Positions 49,271-58,401 are shown, numbered from the stretch's first letter. The stretch is DNA of 64,000 bases from an uncultured Muribaculaceae bacterium (GCA_910589425.1 CAJUSZ010000009.1:1-64000); one strand, 5' to 3'. The notes: generated from the letters alone by a model not told the origin. Numbers and translations are program-made.

Positions 49271-51895
49271 TTATCTCAGGGCTGCCAGAGAAGCTTCGAT
49301 TGCGGCGATCTTCTCTTTTGCATCAGATTGTTTCTTGCGTTCAAGTGCCACCACTTTCTCGGGCGCGTTGGCTACAAATCTCTCGTTTGAGAGCTTTTTC
49401 TCAACTGTGGCAAGAAATCCCTGCTGATATTTGAGATCTGCTTCAAGTTTCTTGATCTCCTCTTCGACGTTGATGTTGCTCTCGAGCGGGATGCTGTATT
49501 CCACGCTTCCGACGATGAAAGATGCAGAAGTCGGTTTCTTTTCCGCTATTTCGTCTATGGCCGACAGATTGCCCATTTTGATGAGGATGCAGTCGAGATG
49601 ATCATCGTGGGGGCCTTTCACTTCAAGAAGCAGTTCGTTCTTGTTGGGAATCTGTTTCTTCAACCTGACTGTGCGGATTCCGGCGATTATCTCTTTCGCC
49701 ACATCAAACCGTGCGATTATCGGGTCGGCATAAGTGTTCCCTTCAGGCAGGCGGGCGGTCATGATGCTTTCGCCGGGTTTGCGTTCGGCCAGATGCTGCC
49801 AAAGTTCCTCTGTGATGAAAGGCATGAAGGGGTGGAGGAGTCTGAGCTGAGTGTCGAAGAACCCGAGCGTGGAGTCATACGTGGCCCGGTCGATCGCTTT
49901 TCCGTATGCCGGCTTTATAACTTCGAGATACCACGACGAGAATTCATCCCAGAAGAGCTTGTATATAGCCATCAGTGCTTCTGAGATCCTGAATTTCTCC
50001 ATCAGATCCTTGACTTCGGCGAGTGTGTTGGAAAGTTGCGAAGCGAACCATTCTATGCCCAGTCTGGCAGCATCGGGTTGCGGATCGGTGTCGCTCACTT
50101 CCCAGCCTTTGACAAGACGGAAAGCGTTCCAGATCTTGTTGCAGAAGTTGCGACCCTGTTCGCACAGGCTGTCGTCGTACATTATGTCGTTGCCGGCCGG
50201 CGCGGCGAGCATGAGTCCCATCCTGACTCCGTCTGCGCCGAATTTGTCTATGAGGTCGAGCGGGTCGGGCGAGTTTCCAAGACTTTTGCTCATTTTCCGG
50301 CCTATTTTGTCGCGGACTATTCCAGTGAAATAGACATTTCCGAAAGGTTTCTCCTGGCGGAACTCGTATCCGGCCATTATCATGCGGGCCACCCAGAAGA
50401 AGATGATGTCGGGTGCGGTTACGAGGTCGGCTGTGGGATAATAGTAATTGATCTCCTTATTGTCAGGCTCAAGAATGCCGTTGAAAAGGGATATCGGCCA
50501 TAACCATGAGGAGAACCAGGTGTCGAGACAATCGGGATCCCTGCGCAGGTCCGCCGGTTCAAGCGAGGGATCGCCTGTCTGTTCGATAGCTTTGAGCAGA
50601 GCCTCCTCCTCATTTTCGGCCACAACAAAGCCGCCTCCGGGCAGGAACCATGCCGGTATCTGGTGGCCCCACCACAGTTGGCGTGAGATGCACCAGTCCT
50701 TGATCCCCTCCATCCAGTGGCGGTAAGTATTCTTGAATTTCGAGGGGACAAACTTTATGGCATCGCTCTCCACTGCCTCAAGAGCCGGAGCGGCGAGTTC
50801 TTTCATTCTGACGAACCACTGCATCGAAAGCTTGGGCTCGATCACGGCGTCGGTCCGTTCCGAATGCCCCACTTTGTTGATGTAGTCTTCGGTTTTTTCC
50901 ACGAGTCCTTCTGCCTCGAGATCTTTCATGATCTGCTTGCGGACATCAAAGCGGTCCATCCCGACATACATTCCTCCGGCCTCGGAGATTGTTCCGTTGT
51001 CGTTGAATATGTCGATCGATTCCAGTCCGTATTTGTCTCCGAGCATGTAGTCGTTCACGTCATGTGCCGGAGTAACTTTCAGGCAGCCTGTGCCGAAGTC
51101 CATCTCCACATATTCATCCATTATGACAGGGACTGCCCTGCCGACCTTGGGCACGATCACTCTCTTTCCCTTGAGCCATCCGTAGCGTTCGTCTTTGGGA
51201 TTGACGCAAACGGCAGTGTCGCCCAATATTGTCTCGGGGCGGGTTGTGGCGACCACGATGTATTTGTCAGGTTCACCTTCTACGAAATAACGGAGATAGA
51301 AAAGCTTGCTGTGTTCCTCTTTGTAGATCACCTCCTCGTCGGAAAGAGCTGTCAGCGCCTGCGGATCCCAGTTGACCATTCTGACGCCCCGGTAGACAAG
51401 GCCTTTTTCATAGAGATGGCAGAAAACCCTTATGACACTCTTCGAGCGGATTTCATCCATGGTGAAAGCTGTGCGTTCCCAGTCGCATGAGGCTCCGAGA
51501 CGTTTGAGCTGTTCGAGGATTATGCCACCGTATTTGTGAGTCCAGTCCCATGCATGATCAAGGAATTGCTCGCGTGTGAGATCCGATTTGCTGATACCGT
51601 CGGCTGCGAGTTTTGCCACGACTTTCGCTTCGGTTGAAATGGCCGCATGGTCAGTGCCGGGCACCCAAAGCGCGTTTTTACCTTCCATACGTGCGCGACG
51701 GATCAGGATATCCTGAATTGTATTGTTCAGCATGTGTCCCATGTGGAGTACGCCTGTAACGTTAGGCGGGGGAATCACGATGCAGTATGGGTCGCGGTCG
51801 TCTGGTTCGGAATGAAACAGTCTGTGTTCCATCCAGTAGGCATACCATTTGTCTTCAACCTCCGAGGGGTTGTATTTTGTGGCTAACTCGTTCAT
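49271..51895 (-). CDS. valS: valyl-tRNA synthetase
   Basis: This 874-residue class I synthetase charges tRNA-Val. It has the ATP-binding HMGH motif at about 51-54 and the KMSKS signature in GRKMSKSLGN, the editing domain between them (WDPQALTALSDEEV, TTRPETILGDTAVCV), and a C-terminal coiled coil that grips the tRNA (NVEEEIKKLEADL). Length and motif order are normal. The start is supported by the MNELATKYNPSEVEDKWY opening. A -7 box (TACTTTTG) lies at 51978-51985. Confidence 0.97.
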   Translation of the reverse strand: MNELATKYNPSEVEDKWYAYWMEHRLFHSEPDDRDPYCIVIPPPNVTGVLHMGHMLNNTIQDILIRRARMEGKNALWVPGTDHAAISTEAKVVAKLAADGISKSDLTREQFLDHAWDWTHKYGGIILEQLKRLGASCDWERTAFTMDEIRSKSVIRVFCHLYEKGLVYRGVRMVNWDPQALTALSDEEVIYKEEHSKLFYLRYFVEGEPDKYIVVATTRPETILGDTAVCVNPKDERYGWLKGKRVIVPKVGRAVPVIMDEYVEMDFGTGCLKVTPAHDVNDYMLGDKYGLESIDIFNDNGTISEAGGMYVGMDRFDVRKQIMKDLEAEGLVEKTEDYINKVGHSERTDAVIEPKLSMQWFVRMKELAAPALEAVESDAIKFVPSKFKNTYRHWMEGIKDWCISRQLWWGHQIPAWFLPGGGFVVAENEEEALLKAIEQTGDPSLEPADLRRDPDCLDTWFSSWLWPISLFNGILEPDNKEINYYYPTADLVTAPDIIFFWVARMIMAGYEFRQEKPFGNVYFTGIVRDKIGRKMSKSLGNSPDPLDLIDKFGADGVRMGLMLAAPAGNDIMYDDSLCEQGRNFCNKIWNAFRLVKGWEVSDTDPQPDAARLGIEWFASQLSNTLAEVKDLMEKFRISEALMAIYKLFWDEFSSWYLEVIKPAYGKAIDRATYDSTLGFFDTQLRLLHPFMPFITEELWQHLAERKPGESIMTARLPEGNTYADPIIARFDVAKEIIAGIRTVRLKKQIPNKNELLLEVKGPHDDHLDCILIKMGNLSAIDEIAEKKPTSASFIVGSVEYSIPLESNINVEEEIKKLEADLKYQQGFLATVEKKLSNERFVANAPEKVVALERKKQSDAKEKIAAIEASLAALR

Positions 51896-51977
51896 ATTCT
51901 GTAGAAATTGTTATGCGTTATTATGTCTTTGCGTATTGGCATACGCAAAGATTGCGATTTTTGCCGCAATTTACGTG

Positions 51978-51985
51978 CAAAAGTA
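51978..51985 (-). promoter_or_regulatory. -7 box for valS
   Basis: TACTTTTG on the minus strand fits TAnnTTTG. There is no TTTG at the expected -33 position. It gives a leader of about 80 bases. Confidence 0.4.
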
Positions 51986-52024
51986 ATAAAAATCAGGGAA
52001 TTTTATGAAATGAAGCCTTAAAAA

Positions 52025-52063
52025 AGGACGCTGATTGAATGCCAGGCAGGCTTCCGGCGTCCT
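52025..52063 (-). terminator. terminator after manA
   Basis: On the minus strand AGGACGC and GCGTCCT arms (52057-52063 with 52025-52031) close a hairpin, followed by TTTTTT. It lies 12 bases past the manA stop, between manA and the valS promoter. Confidence 0.75.
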
Positions 52064-52074
52064 CATTTGCCGTA

Positions 52075-53037
52075 TTATCTGATGAAAGTCTCAAGGCATG
52101 AGAATTTGCCGTCGGGAGTTATGGTTACGCCTGGGGCGGAAGCAGGAATAAGTAGGGAATTGCCTGCGGCGATTCTGATGCTGGATCCTCCGGACTCGAT
52201 GGTGGCTTTCCCTTCGAAGGCCACGAGAGCGACAAATGTGTCAAATTCCCGGTAGTCGCGCATCACTTCAGTGTCAAGGTGCATGACATTGGTGGTGAAA
52301 TGGTTTATCCGGGCTATATTGACCGGTATGTCGCGTACGGGACGATATGACACGGGCTTCCCCTCTGTGAATCCGAAATTGATCGCCTGTCTGGCGAGAT
52401 CGATGTGCAGCTCACGCTCTTTGCCGGATTCGTCTTTGCGCTTGTAGTCGTAGATGCGGAAAGTCGTGTCGCTTGTCTGCTGGATTTCCGCGAGCATGGT
52501 TCCTTTGCCGATCGCGTGTACCGTACCGGCTGGGATGACAAATGCCGCTCCTTTTTCCAAAGGAAGGAATCTCAGGGCATTCTCTATGTCGCCGCTTTCC
52601 ACCAGAGTCTGGAACTCGTCGTGTTCGATGCTGCGGTTGAAACCTAATGCTATCTTCGCATCCCGGGCGTGTTTCAGAATATACCATAGTTCGGTTTTGC
52701 CGTTTTCATATCCGAGTCTGCGCGCCACAACGTCATCGGGATGAACCTGGACTGAGAGATTCTGCGAGGCATCTATGAATTTTATGAGCAGAGGAAATCT
52801 GTTGCCGAATTTCTCGAAGTTCCTTTTGCCGAGCAGAGATGCTTCATATTTATCAATGAGCTGCGAAAGCGTAAGGCCACGGTCGGGTCCATCGGCCACG
52901 ACCGACTCTGATCCTTCTATTCCGCTGATTTCCCAGCTTTCTCCAATCTTTTCCTGGTCGGACCCCAGCTTTTTGAATGACGCCAGTGAGTTTCCACCCC
53001 AGATGGTGGATTTAAGAATCGGCTGAAATGTCCACAT
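52075..53037 (-). CDS. manA: mannose-6-phosphate isomerase, class I
   Basis: This 320-residue zinc enzyme interconverts mannose-6-phosphate and fructose-6-phosphate. Zinc ligands and active-site motifs are visible in NLSVQVHPDD (Gln/His) and KTELWYIL (Glu); further substrate contacts lie in IPAGTVHAIGKG and EIQQTSDTTFRIYDY. The ATG at 53037 starts MWTFQPILKSTIWGG, the family's normal N terminus; an in-frame extension to 53103 would add a non-conserved tail and is not preferred. It supplies mannose for glycans and capsule. Confidence 0.92.
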   Translation of the reverse strand: MWTFQPILKSTIWGGNSLASFKKLGSDQEKIGESWEISGIEGSESVVADGPDRGLTLSQLIDKYEASLLGKRNFEKFGNRFPLLIKFIDASQNLSVQVHPDDVVARRLGYENGKTELWYILKHARDAKIALGFNRSIEHDEFQTLVESGDIENALRFLPLEKGAAFVIPAGTVHAIGKGTMLAEIQQTSDTTFRIYDYKRKDESGKERELHIDLARQAINFGFTEGKPVSYRPVRDIPVNIARINHFTTNVMHLDTEVMRDYREFDTFVALVAFEGKATIESGGSSIRIAAGNSLLIPASAPGVTITPDGKFSCLETFIR

Positions 53038-53168
53038 TGTCTGTTCTCTTTTCCAGTAGTTGTTGAGCGGTTTTGGGATTTGACCGGGTGCGATCAGATA
53101 CACGCACCCTTTTAACTAACATTATTTTTATTCAATTGTTATATTTTCAAACACAAAAATTTTATGTT

Positions 53169-53423
53169 ATGACAGACCGGTTGGATTCCAGACAGAGGGA
53201 CGCGCTCCCTCCGGAGATGTTCGGGCTTCCGTCCCGAAGGGAATACCCCATGCCCGACGCTGCCCATGTCAGGGCTGCAGAGGCATATTTCAGATATTGC
53301 CCTGAAGATCTTAAGCCGCAGCTGGCACGCGCCATCTTGCGTTTTGCCAGACTCTACGGAGTGGATGTGGAGAGTGAAAAAATAATGGATTATTCAAAAA
53401 TCAGACAAGATGAAGCGACATGA
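53169..53423 (+). CDS. small hypothetical protein, phage/DUF6582-like motif
   Basis: This 84-residue protein is taken from ATG 53169; an upstream extension in frame is AT-rich and unlikely. It has LPSRREYPMPDAAHVRAAEAYF and LKPQLARAILRFARLYGVDV, a helical motif that I recall from small phage-related or DUF6582-type proteins (LPS.K.YPMxDxxH...). That name is uncertain. Its end overlaps the start of the next small gene by 14 bases, so the two are probably translated together. Function is unknown. Confidence 0.6.
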   Translation: MTDRLDSRQRDALPPEMFGLPSRREYPMPDAAHVRAAEAYFRYCPEDLKPQLARAILRFARLYGVDVESEKIMDYSKIRQDEAT

Positions 53424-53577
53424 GAGAAATAGACCTGATCCGGATCTGGAGTTGCATCCCGACCGGCATACAGAGCGATACGATCCCGCTTTGGCTGATT
53501 CAATGAGTGAAGGAGATTCTGAAATAGAGCGGACCATAGAAGAGGGAGACAGCTCGATATGGCGTCCGGGATTCTGA
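53410..53577 (+). CDS. 55-residue acidic hypothetical protein coupled to the preceding gene
   Basis: ATG 53410 opens 55 codons to TGA 53575-53577, overlapping the previous gene's last 14 bases in another frame. The protein is very acidic and Pro-rich (PDPDLELHPDRH, SEGDSEIERTIEEGDSS) and ends WRPGF. I do not recognise a family. The overlap and clean frame favour a real small protein over chance. It is too short for the usual 60-residue cutoff. Confidence 0.55.
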   Translation: MKRHERNRPDPDLELHPDRHTERYDPALADSMSEGDSEIERTIEEGDSSIWRPGF

Positions 53578-53606
53578 TAATATTAAACACCACACTTTAA
53601 AAAAAG

Positions 53607-53644
53607 CGGGCCGCTGCGACTGTAGAAAAGTCGGCTGCGGCCCG
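53607..53644 (-). terminator. terminator after the GNAT gene, possibly bidirectional
   Basis: The GC-rich arms around CGGGCCGCTGCGACT (53607-53621) pair imperfectly with AGTCGGCTGCGGCCCG (53629-53644). On the minus strand the hairpin is followed by CTTTTTTTAAAG, a strong U-tract, so it closes the gene at 53678-54211. Confidence 0.8.
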
Positions 53645-53677
53645 GATCTTCATTAGTTATTAGCTCGGGATGATCTA

Positions 53678-54211
53678 TCATTCGTTGAGATTGTAAACGT
53701 CGTGGAGCATCTCCTTCATGTCATCCTTCCCGGTGATCTTTACTTCGCCATGAGTCATCAGCAGAAGTCTTACAGGCTTTTTCCCTTTTTCGTATGGCGG
53801 CTGCATGTAGTCGATCTCCTCACGTTTGACGAAGCCGTTGCGTTCATAGAAACGTATACGGTCTTTTGATTCCTGATCGAGCGGCGGCTCCACTTCTATA
53901 AGAACATTTTCGCCCGCCTCTTTGAAAAGATGGTTCAGCATTTTTGAACCGATATTTTTTCCGCGGTGTTCAGGTTCAACTGCAAAATGCTCAATATAGA
54001 TATATCCCTGGAATGTCCAGTAGGACAGAAATCCGAGGAAAAGGTCGCCGTCTTTGGCAGCGTAAGCGTGAAACTTTCCACCTTTTTCTTTGATGAACCT
54101 GGCAAGATGCTCTTCATCCTCATAAAACCGGCGTTGATCCGCAGGGAAAGTCTGGTTGTAGAGGACAAGAAAGTCGGGATAGTTGCCGACTTCGAGATTT
54201 GTGATTTCCAT
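53678..54211 (-). CDS. GNAT family N-acetyltransferase
   Basis: This 177-residue protein has the GNAT acetyl-CoA fold: LFLGFLSYWTF, YIYIEHFAVEPEHRGKNIGSKML (the Q/RxxGxG/A CoA loop in the RGKNIG form) and VLIEVEPP, then RIRFYERNGFV. It transfers an acetyl group to a small molecule or protein amine. Cytoplasmic, normal length. Its target is unknown. It has a terminator directly downstream and no clear partner gene. Confidence 0.87.
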   Translation of the reverse strand: MEITNLEVGNYPDFLVLYNQTFPADQRRFYEDEEHLARFIKEKGGKFHAYAAKDGDLFLGFLSYWTFQGYIYIEHFAVEPEHRGKNIGSKMLNHLFKEAGENVLIEVEPPLDQESKDRIRFYERNGFVKREEIDYMQPPYEKGKKPVRLLLMTHGEVKITGKDDMKEMLHDVYNLNE

Positions 54212-54310
54212 AGTCTGTTTTGATTTAGTAAATTAAATGCCAATAGTACTGATTCTGCTCTTATAGCATTGTCAAGTAAGAAGGCGTCATTTGGTTAACG
54301 CGTCATGCCG

Positions 54311-55009
54311 TTATAAAGTTTCGCGCATACGTTTGTAGATGAAAGTCTTTCCACGCGACATCTCGTTGGCTCCGGGGTTGTCCAATGATTTGAATTTAAG
54401 CTGGGTGTGTTCTGGAATCCAGTCGGCGATGGTGTCGATCCAGTGGATTATCCCCTGGCGCGACGGATGGGGATTCCTGCTGCTCTGGCGGGAAAGGTTG
54501 AGTCCTGAACTGTGGAAATAGTGTCCTTCTCCCATTTCCTGAGCAAGAAATGAGTTGAGTGCGTCTCCGCCCGGTTTTCCCGGCCATGACGGCGGCCCGA
54601 TCCAGAGAGTGGGGATGTTGCCGAACGCTTTCTTTAGTTTTGTCATGGACGATGAAAGTCTTGCCGAAGGATTCCGTTCGAGAAGCTCGTTCATCCCCAG
54701 TGAGATGAAGATCGCGTCAGGATCCTGTTCCCTTATGATCGATGTCAGCCTGGATGAGTTGGCCCATTTTGAGATTGTGCTTCCGTCCCATACCACGGTG
54801 GCTACTTCAAATCCGTTGTTCTTGCCGTAGGCATTGAGGCGTTCTGCCATCCATCCGGTCATTGAATCTCCGATGAAGAGTACTTTTTTGATATGCTTTT
54901 CTTCCTGATCATGTTCACCGTTTTTTGCAAATGCTGGAAAAACCGTGGCCATCAGGAATACAAGGAGAAATAGCTTTTGGGTAAATTGTTGATAAGTAGG
55001 GTGTAGCAT
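54311..55009 (-). CDS. exported SGNH/GDSL hydrolase
   Basis: This protein of about 232 residues starts at ATG 55009, giving a signal peptide (KLFLLVFLMATVFPAFA). An extension to 55075 in frame is not preferred. The SGNH catalytic blocks are visible: LFIGDSMTGW (nucleophile Ser), FISLGMNELLE (Asn) and RNPHPSRQGI with the C-terminal Asp/His-type HPS. Members are esterases or lipases, including O-acetyl esterases acting on glycans or peptidoglycan. The substrate is unknown, but export suggests a surface or periplasmic polysaccharide. Confidence 0.85.
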   Translation of the reverse strand: MLHPTYQQFTQKLFLLVFLMATVFPAFAKNGEHDQEEKHIKKVLFIGDSMTGWMAERLNAYGKNNGFEVATVVWDGSTISKWANSSRLTSIIREQDPDAIFISLGMNELLERNPSARLSSSMTKLKKAFGNIPTLWIGPPSWPGKPGGDALNSFLAQEMGEGHYFHSSGLNLSRQSSRNPHPSRQGIIHWIDTIADWIPEHTQLKFKSLDNPGANEMSRGKTFIYKRMRETL

Positions 55010-55090
55010 ACTTGTGTCTGGTTGATGTCTGTATTGACGATGCAAATATAGTTCATTTTTGCGAGACATGAACATGTAGGTGGTTACTAT

Positions 55091-55789
55091 TTATGTCCCC
55101 GTGGTGTCATTGTGCCGTTGCATAAACCGGAAGCGACCGTCAACGCACTGGCATCTGACGGCTCCTTTTCCGAGGTGGAGCGAGAGTTCGGCTTCGTCTG
55201 TCTTGTAGAGCCTTGCCGCAAGGGAGCGTGGAAAACGGTCGAACCACGGATCGGCGGAGAGCCACCATTGATGCGACACAATGCAATCTGAACACCTTAG
55301 TTCTTTGTCTATGTTGAAGATGCGTGTTCTCGCGCAGTTGGTTACATATTTGTATCCATTTATGTGGATGCTGACGCAGATATATTTGTAGCGTTTTTTT
55401 GCTACAGATTCAGCTGTTCCGTCCGGAAGCCTGGTTCTGACAGTTACCGACCTGTTGAAACGGTTGTTGATTTCAGCTGCGATGCTTCTGAACAGGCATC
55501 CGTGGGGGGCGTTATCCTCCAGTCCTCTGATCCAGATATGATAATGGATCATTTCATGGATAATTATGTCGGTGAGCAATTCCGCAGGCAGATCATAATG
55601 ACCGGATAATGTTATTGAACATTGGTCGGACAGCCGGCGCGAAGCCGGCATGGAACGTGGATGGCGGAATGCGCCGAGAGTCTTTGTCCCTCTGCCGATC
55701 CGGATCTCGATGTCGGGCAATGGCTCGCGGAACAACCTGCGGTTCCATTCTGTGAATATTTGCCTCACTGTTTCTACAGTCGCTTTCAT
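55091..55789 (-). CDS. SprT-like zinc metallopeptidase-fold protein
   Basis: This 232-residue protein is taken from ATG 55789, starting MKATVETVRQIFTEW; a longer frame to 55849 exists. It carries the HExxH zinc motif as HEMIHYH (within TDIIIHEMIHYHI), followed by an Ala/Glu-rich helix, and a C-terminal Cys-based zinc ribbon (NCARTR, CSDC, CQC). This is the SprT/Spartan fold. Bacterial SprT proteins have poorly known roles, some in protein or DNA-crosslink quality control. A TATATTTG sequence lies 5 bases before the ATG, so leaderless initiation is conceivable but unproven. Confidence 0.82.
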   Translation of the reverse strand: MKATVETVRQIFTEWNRRLFREPLPDIEIRIGRGTKTLGAFRHPRSMPASRRLSDQCSITLSGHYDLPAELLTDIIIHEMIHYHIWIRGLEDNAPHGCLFRSIAAEINNRFNRSVTVRTRLPDGTAESVAKKRYKYICVSIHINGYKYVTNCARTRIFNIDKELRCSDCIVSHQWWLSADPWFDRFPRSLAARLYKTDEAELSLHLGKGAVRCQCVDGRFRFMQRHNDTTGT

Positions 55790-55826
55790 GCGGCAAATAT
55801 ACGAAAAATGTTCTGATGACGGATTA

Positions 55827-56387
55827 TCAGAAGCGGGACGAGAACTCATTGTAGCGTGGAGTTGACGGCCTGCCGTTGCGTCTGAATCTGATGAGCATGG
55901 TTCTGATGACTCCGTCGAGGCTGATGCGCCCCGGACCTGCGGCGGCAGACAGTGTCGCTATGCCGGAGGCAATAGCTACGGGTATGTCGATGAATCCGGC
56001 GTCAGATGACTCGAATGCCGTGAGAATGAAATATATGGCGGAGGTTATTGCCAGTGGCCTCGACATGAATCCGAGAGCAGCCATGATGCCGGCCGTTGCC
56101 AGGACGATCCCGGATAATGCCGGAAGCCCTTCGTAAAGATGTGATCCAGACAGGGCGAGGAAAAAGACCGATGCGAGAAGGAATCTGACGGATAGCGCGA
56201 AGAAGGAATATCCTACTCCTGATTTGCGCGTGGGAAGAAAGAAATTGAGTATGGGATCCTGCGTAAGGCTGTGGCGGATTCCATTGTTGCCGGCAGATTG
56301 GTTTATCCCTTCGAGAATAAGGTCAGGAAACCGGGCTCCTTCGGCGATCTTGCCCGGATCTACGGAAATTACAGTGGAATTACGCAT
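55827..56387 (-). CDS. DoxX-like four-helix membrane protein
   Basis: This 186-residue protein has four predicted transmembrane helices (about 60-82, 88-108, 112-126 and 133-152), with a polar N-terminal extension of about 50 residues that could instead be a mis-set start. The helix pattern is like DoxX/DUF417-type proteins, which associate with quinol oxidation or thiol-redox components. It lies 37 bases upstream of the SprT gene. Function is unknown. Confidence 0.6.
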   Translation of the reverse strand: MRNSTVISVDPGKIAEGARFPDLILEGINQSAGNNGIRHSLTQDPILNFFLPTRKSGVGYSFFALSVRFLLASVFFLALSGSHLYEGLPALSGIVLATAGIMAALGFMSRPLAITSAIYFILTAFESSDAGFIDIPVAIASGIATLSAAAGPGRISLDGVIRTMLIRFRRNGRPSTPRYNEFSSRF

Positions 56388-56442
56388 AATCTGAGAGGCT
56401 TTAAGCAGCTCACGTCCTTGTGGCTACATAGTTGTAACCAAA

Positions 56443-56472
56443 AAGGTCTGCCAATGGTTTGAGGCAGACCTT
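56443..56472 (-). terminator. terminator after ispF
   Basis: On the minus strand AAGGTCTGCC and GGCAGACCTT arms (56463-56472 with 56443-56452) form a perfect 10-bp stem followed by TTTTTGG. It lies 24 bases past the ispF stop. Confidence 0.85.
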
Positions 56473-56496
56473 GAAAATATGCTTGTTTTTTTATGT

Positions 56497-56982
56497 TCAG
56501 TCCCGGAAAATCAGTGCTGTGGCCAGGGCTGCAATCCCTTCTTGCCGCCCGGTGAACCCGAGTTTCTCCGTTGTGGTGGCTTTTATCGATATGCGGTCGG
56601 CGCCGATAGACAGGATATCCGAAAGCACCTGCTGCATCTTGGGGATGTGGGGATTGATCCTGGGGGCTTCGGCGCAGATAGTTATGTCGGCGTTTCCGAT
56701 CTTCCAACCGTTTTTTGAAAGCAGTTCCGCCACATTACGTAGAAGTATCTTTGAGTCGGCGCCCTTGTATTGCGGATCAGTATCGGGGAAATGAAATCCG
56801 ATGTCGCGAAGCGCGGCCGCGCCGAGCAGGGCGTCGCATAGGGCGTGGATGGCGACATCGGCGTCGCTGTGTCCGAGAAGTCCGAGGGAATGCGGGATCT
56901 GTATTCCGCATAGCCAAAGCTCACGTCCTTCCACAAGGCGGTGGACGTCGAATCCTAATCCGGTTCTGATATCTGGAATCAT
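56497..56982 (-). CDS. ispF: 2-C-methyl-D-erythritol 2,4-cyclodiphosphate synthase
   Basis: This 161-residue enzyme forms the cyclodiphosphate in the non-mevalonate isoprenoid pathway. It has GLGFDVHRLVEGR (Asp/His zinc ligands), LLGHSDADVAIHALCDALLGAAALRDIG (helices and zinc site), and the C-terminal GRQEGIAALATALIF. Length is normal. It starts 10 bases after the porV stop, so it shares the transcript of a type IX secretion gene. Isoprenoid lipids carry cell-wall and glycan precursors, but no direct functional link to PorV is known to me. Confidence 0.96.
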   Translation of the reverse strand: MIPDIRTGLGFDVHRLVEGRELWLCGIQIPHSLGLLGHSDADVAIHALCDALLGAAALRDIGFHFPDTDPQYKGADSKILLRNVAELLSKNGWKIGNADITICAEAPRINPHIPKMQQVLSDILSIGADRISIKATTTEKLGFTGRQEGIAALATALIFRD

Positions 56983-56992
56983 ACCACAGGTT

Positions 56993-58213
56993 TTATTTGC
57001 GTCTGCGTCCGATAAGATCGCGCAGACCGTCCATGTCGAAAGTCAGAGTGAAGCGCAGAGTCTGGTCGAGAGGACTGCTCTGGGCTGTGGCGAGCATGTA
57101 GGATGCGTCGAGCTTCACGACATTGAGCGAGAATCCGGCGCCAAAGCCGAAATAGCTTCGTCCGCCTTTATTGGGATGCTCGTAGTTATATCCGATGCGT
57201 GCGAAGAATTGCTGATTGTAGCTGTATTCCGCGCCGAGCGAGAATGAGATCTCCTGAAGTTCCTCTTTGAATCCGCCGGGGGCGTCGTTGAAGCTCTTGA
57301 AAATACCGGTGATAGGCGACATTGTCTGCCATTTCTCCTCGGCTTCGTTATAGGCATCCTGTCCCTCGGTGGTGTCCATGTCGTAGTCTGAACGACGGGG
57401 TTTTGTCGGCACCATCAGTTTGTTGAGATCAAGCCCTATTCCTACGTTGTGGTAATCGGCAAGCGGGAACATGAAGTTGCAACCCAGACGCAGGTTTGTC
57501 GGCAGGTATGCGTAGTTCGCACCGTGGTCGTAGCTTACTTTTGTTCCGACATTGGAGATGTTGAATCCGAATGAGAACTGGCACTCGTTGCGGCCGATCA
57601 TGGGATATGTCACGTAATATCCCGACAGGTCGACCGAGAAAGCGTTTGCCGCGGAATTCGTCTCTCCGGAGGATGTGTCCTCGTATGAAAGATCGGAAAG
57701 GATATAGCGCAATACCACGCCCATCGAGAATTTTTCAGACAGCTTGCGTGAATAGCCGACGTCGAACGCGAACTCGTAGGGGTTTATGGTCTGCACGTTT
57801 GATGCCCCCTCGCTGTTCATTGACACTTCTCCGAGCGAGAAATAGCGGAAAGAAGCTGAAAGAGCCTGATTGTCGCCGCTGCCGAGTTTCCAGTAGCCCG
57901 ACAGGTCGGCGAGAAAGATGTCATTTACGATTTTGCGGAGCCATGGCGTATAGGATAGCGCGAGGCCGCCTGTGGAATATCCGAAAGCATATTTTGATGC
58001 ATTCCAGAATTGCGAGTTCATGTCGGGGTCGGTGGCCGCTCCAAGATTGCCGAGCGCACTTCCCCGGGCATCGGGCGTGATGCTGAGTGTGGTGACACCT
58101 GTGTTGACAGGGTTGAATTCATTGTCTTTGATGTCATTGCCCTCGGCAAATACAGAGGGGATTCCGAGCGCGATCAGAATCACGATGGATGTGATTATGC
58201 GTATTGGTTTCAT
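56993..58213 (-). CDS. porV: type IX secretion outer-membrane protein PorV
   Basis: This protein of about 406 residues starts at ATG 58213, giving a signal peptide (about 1-23, ending SVFA). The frame continues to 58357, but that extension has no signal and is AT-rich. It has the PorV/LptO pattern: GVTTLSITPDARGSALGNLGAATDPDMNSQFWN, shown as a segment here, then FAFGYSTGGLALSYTPW and a beta-barrel rich in Gly and aromatic residues. PorV carries cargo to the PorU sortase at the outer membrane. It lies between C25-type genes and ispF, separated from the former by a hairpin. Confidence 0.93.
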   Translation of the reverse strand: MKPIRIITSIVILIALGIPSVFAEGNDIKDNEFNPVNTGVTTLSITPDARGSALGNLGAATDPDMNSQFWNASKYAFGYSTGGLALSYTPWLRKIVNDIFLADLSGYWKLGSGDNQALSASFRYFSLGEVSMNSEGASNVQTINPYEFAFDVGYSRKLSEKFSMGVVLRYILSDLSYEDTSSGETNSAANAFSVDLSGYYVTYPMIGRNECQFSFGFNISNVGTKVSYDHGANYAYLPTNLRLGCNFMFPLADYHNVGIGLDLNKLMVPTKPRRSDYDMDTTEGQDAYNEAEEKWQTMSPITGIFKSFNDAPGGFKEELQEISFSLGAEYSYNQQFFARIGYNYEHPNKGGRSYFGFGAGFSLNVVKLDASYMLATAQSSPLDQTLRFTLTFDMDGLRDLIGRRRK

Positions 58214-58313
58214 CTTCGTAGGATAGTCAGGAGGGAAGAGTGTATTAATGAAACAAAAGTTTGAGGAGAATACAGCCATCTGGCCGGAACAGTCTCCTTG
58301 TATATAAACTTGA

Positions 58314-58342
58314 AAACGGGCAAAATATTGTTTTGCCCGTTT
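58314..58342 (-). terminator. hairpin between the C25 gene and porV
   Basis: AAACGGGCAAAA (58314-58325) pairs perfectly over 12 bp with TTTTGCCCGTTT (58331-58342) with a 5-base loop. On the minus strand it follows the C25 gene's stop by 59 bases and has a TTTT-containing tail, so it may stop or reduce read-through into porV. Confidence 0.65.
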
Positions 58343-58401
58343 CAGTCCGTATCCCATTGCCGAGGGTTTTCTCCCGGTCGGCCTTATGTCGGTGGTGGAG
58401 A

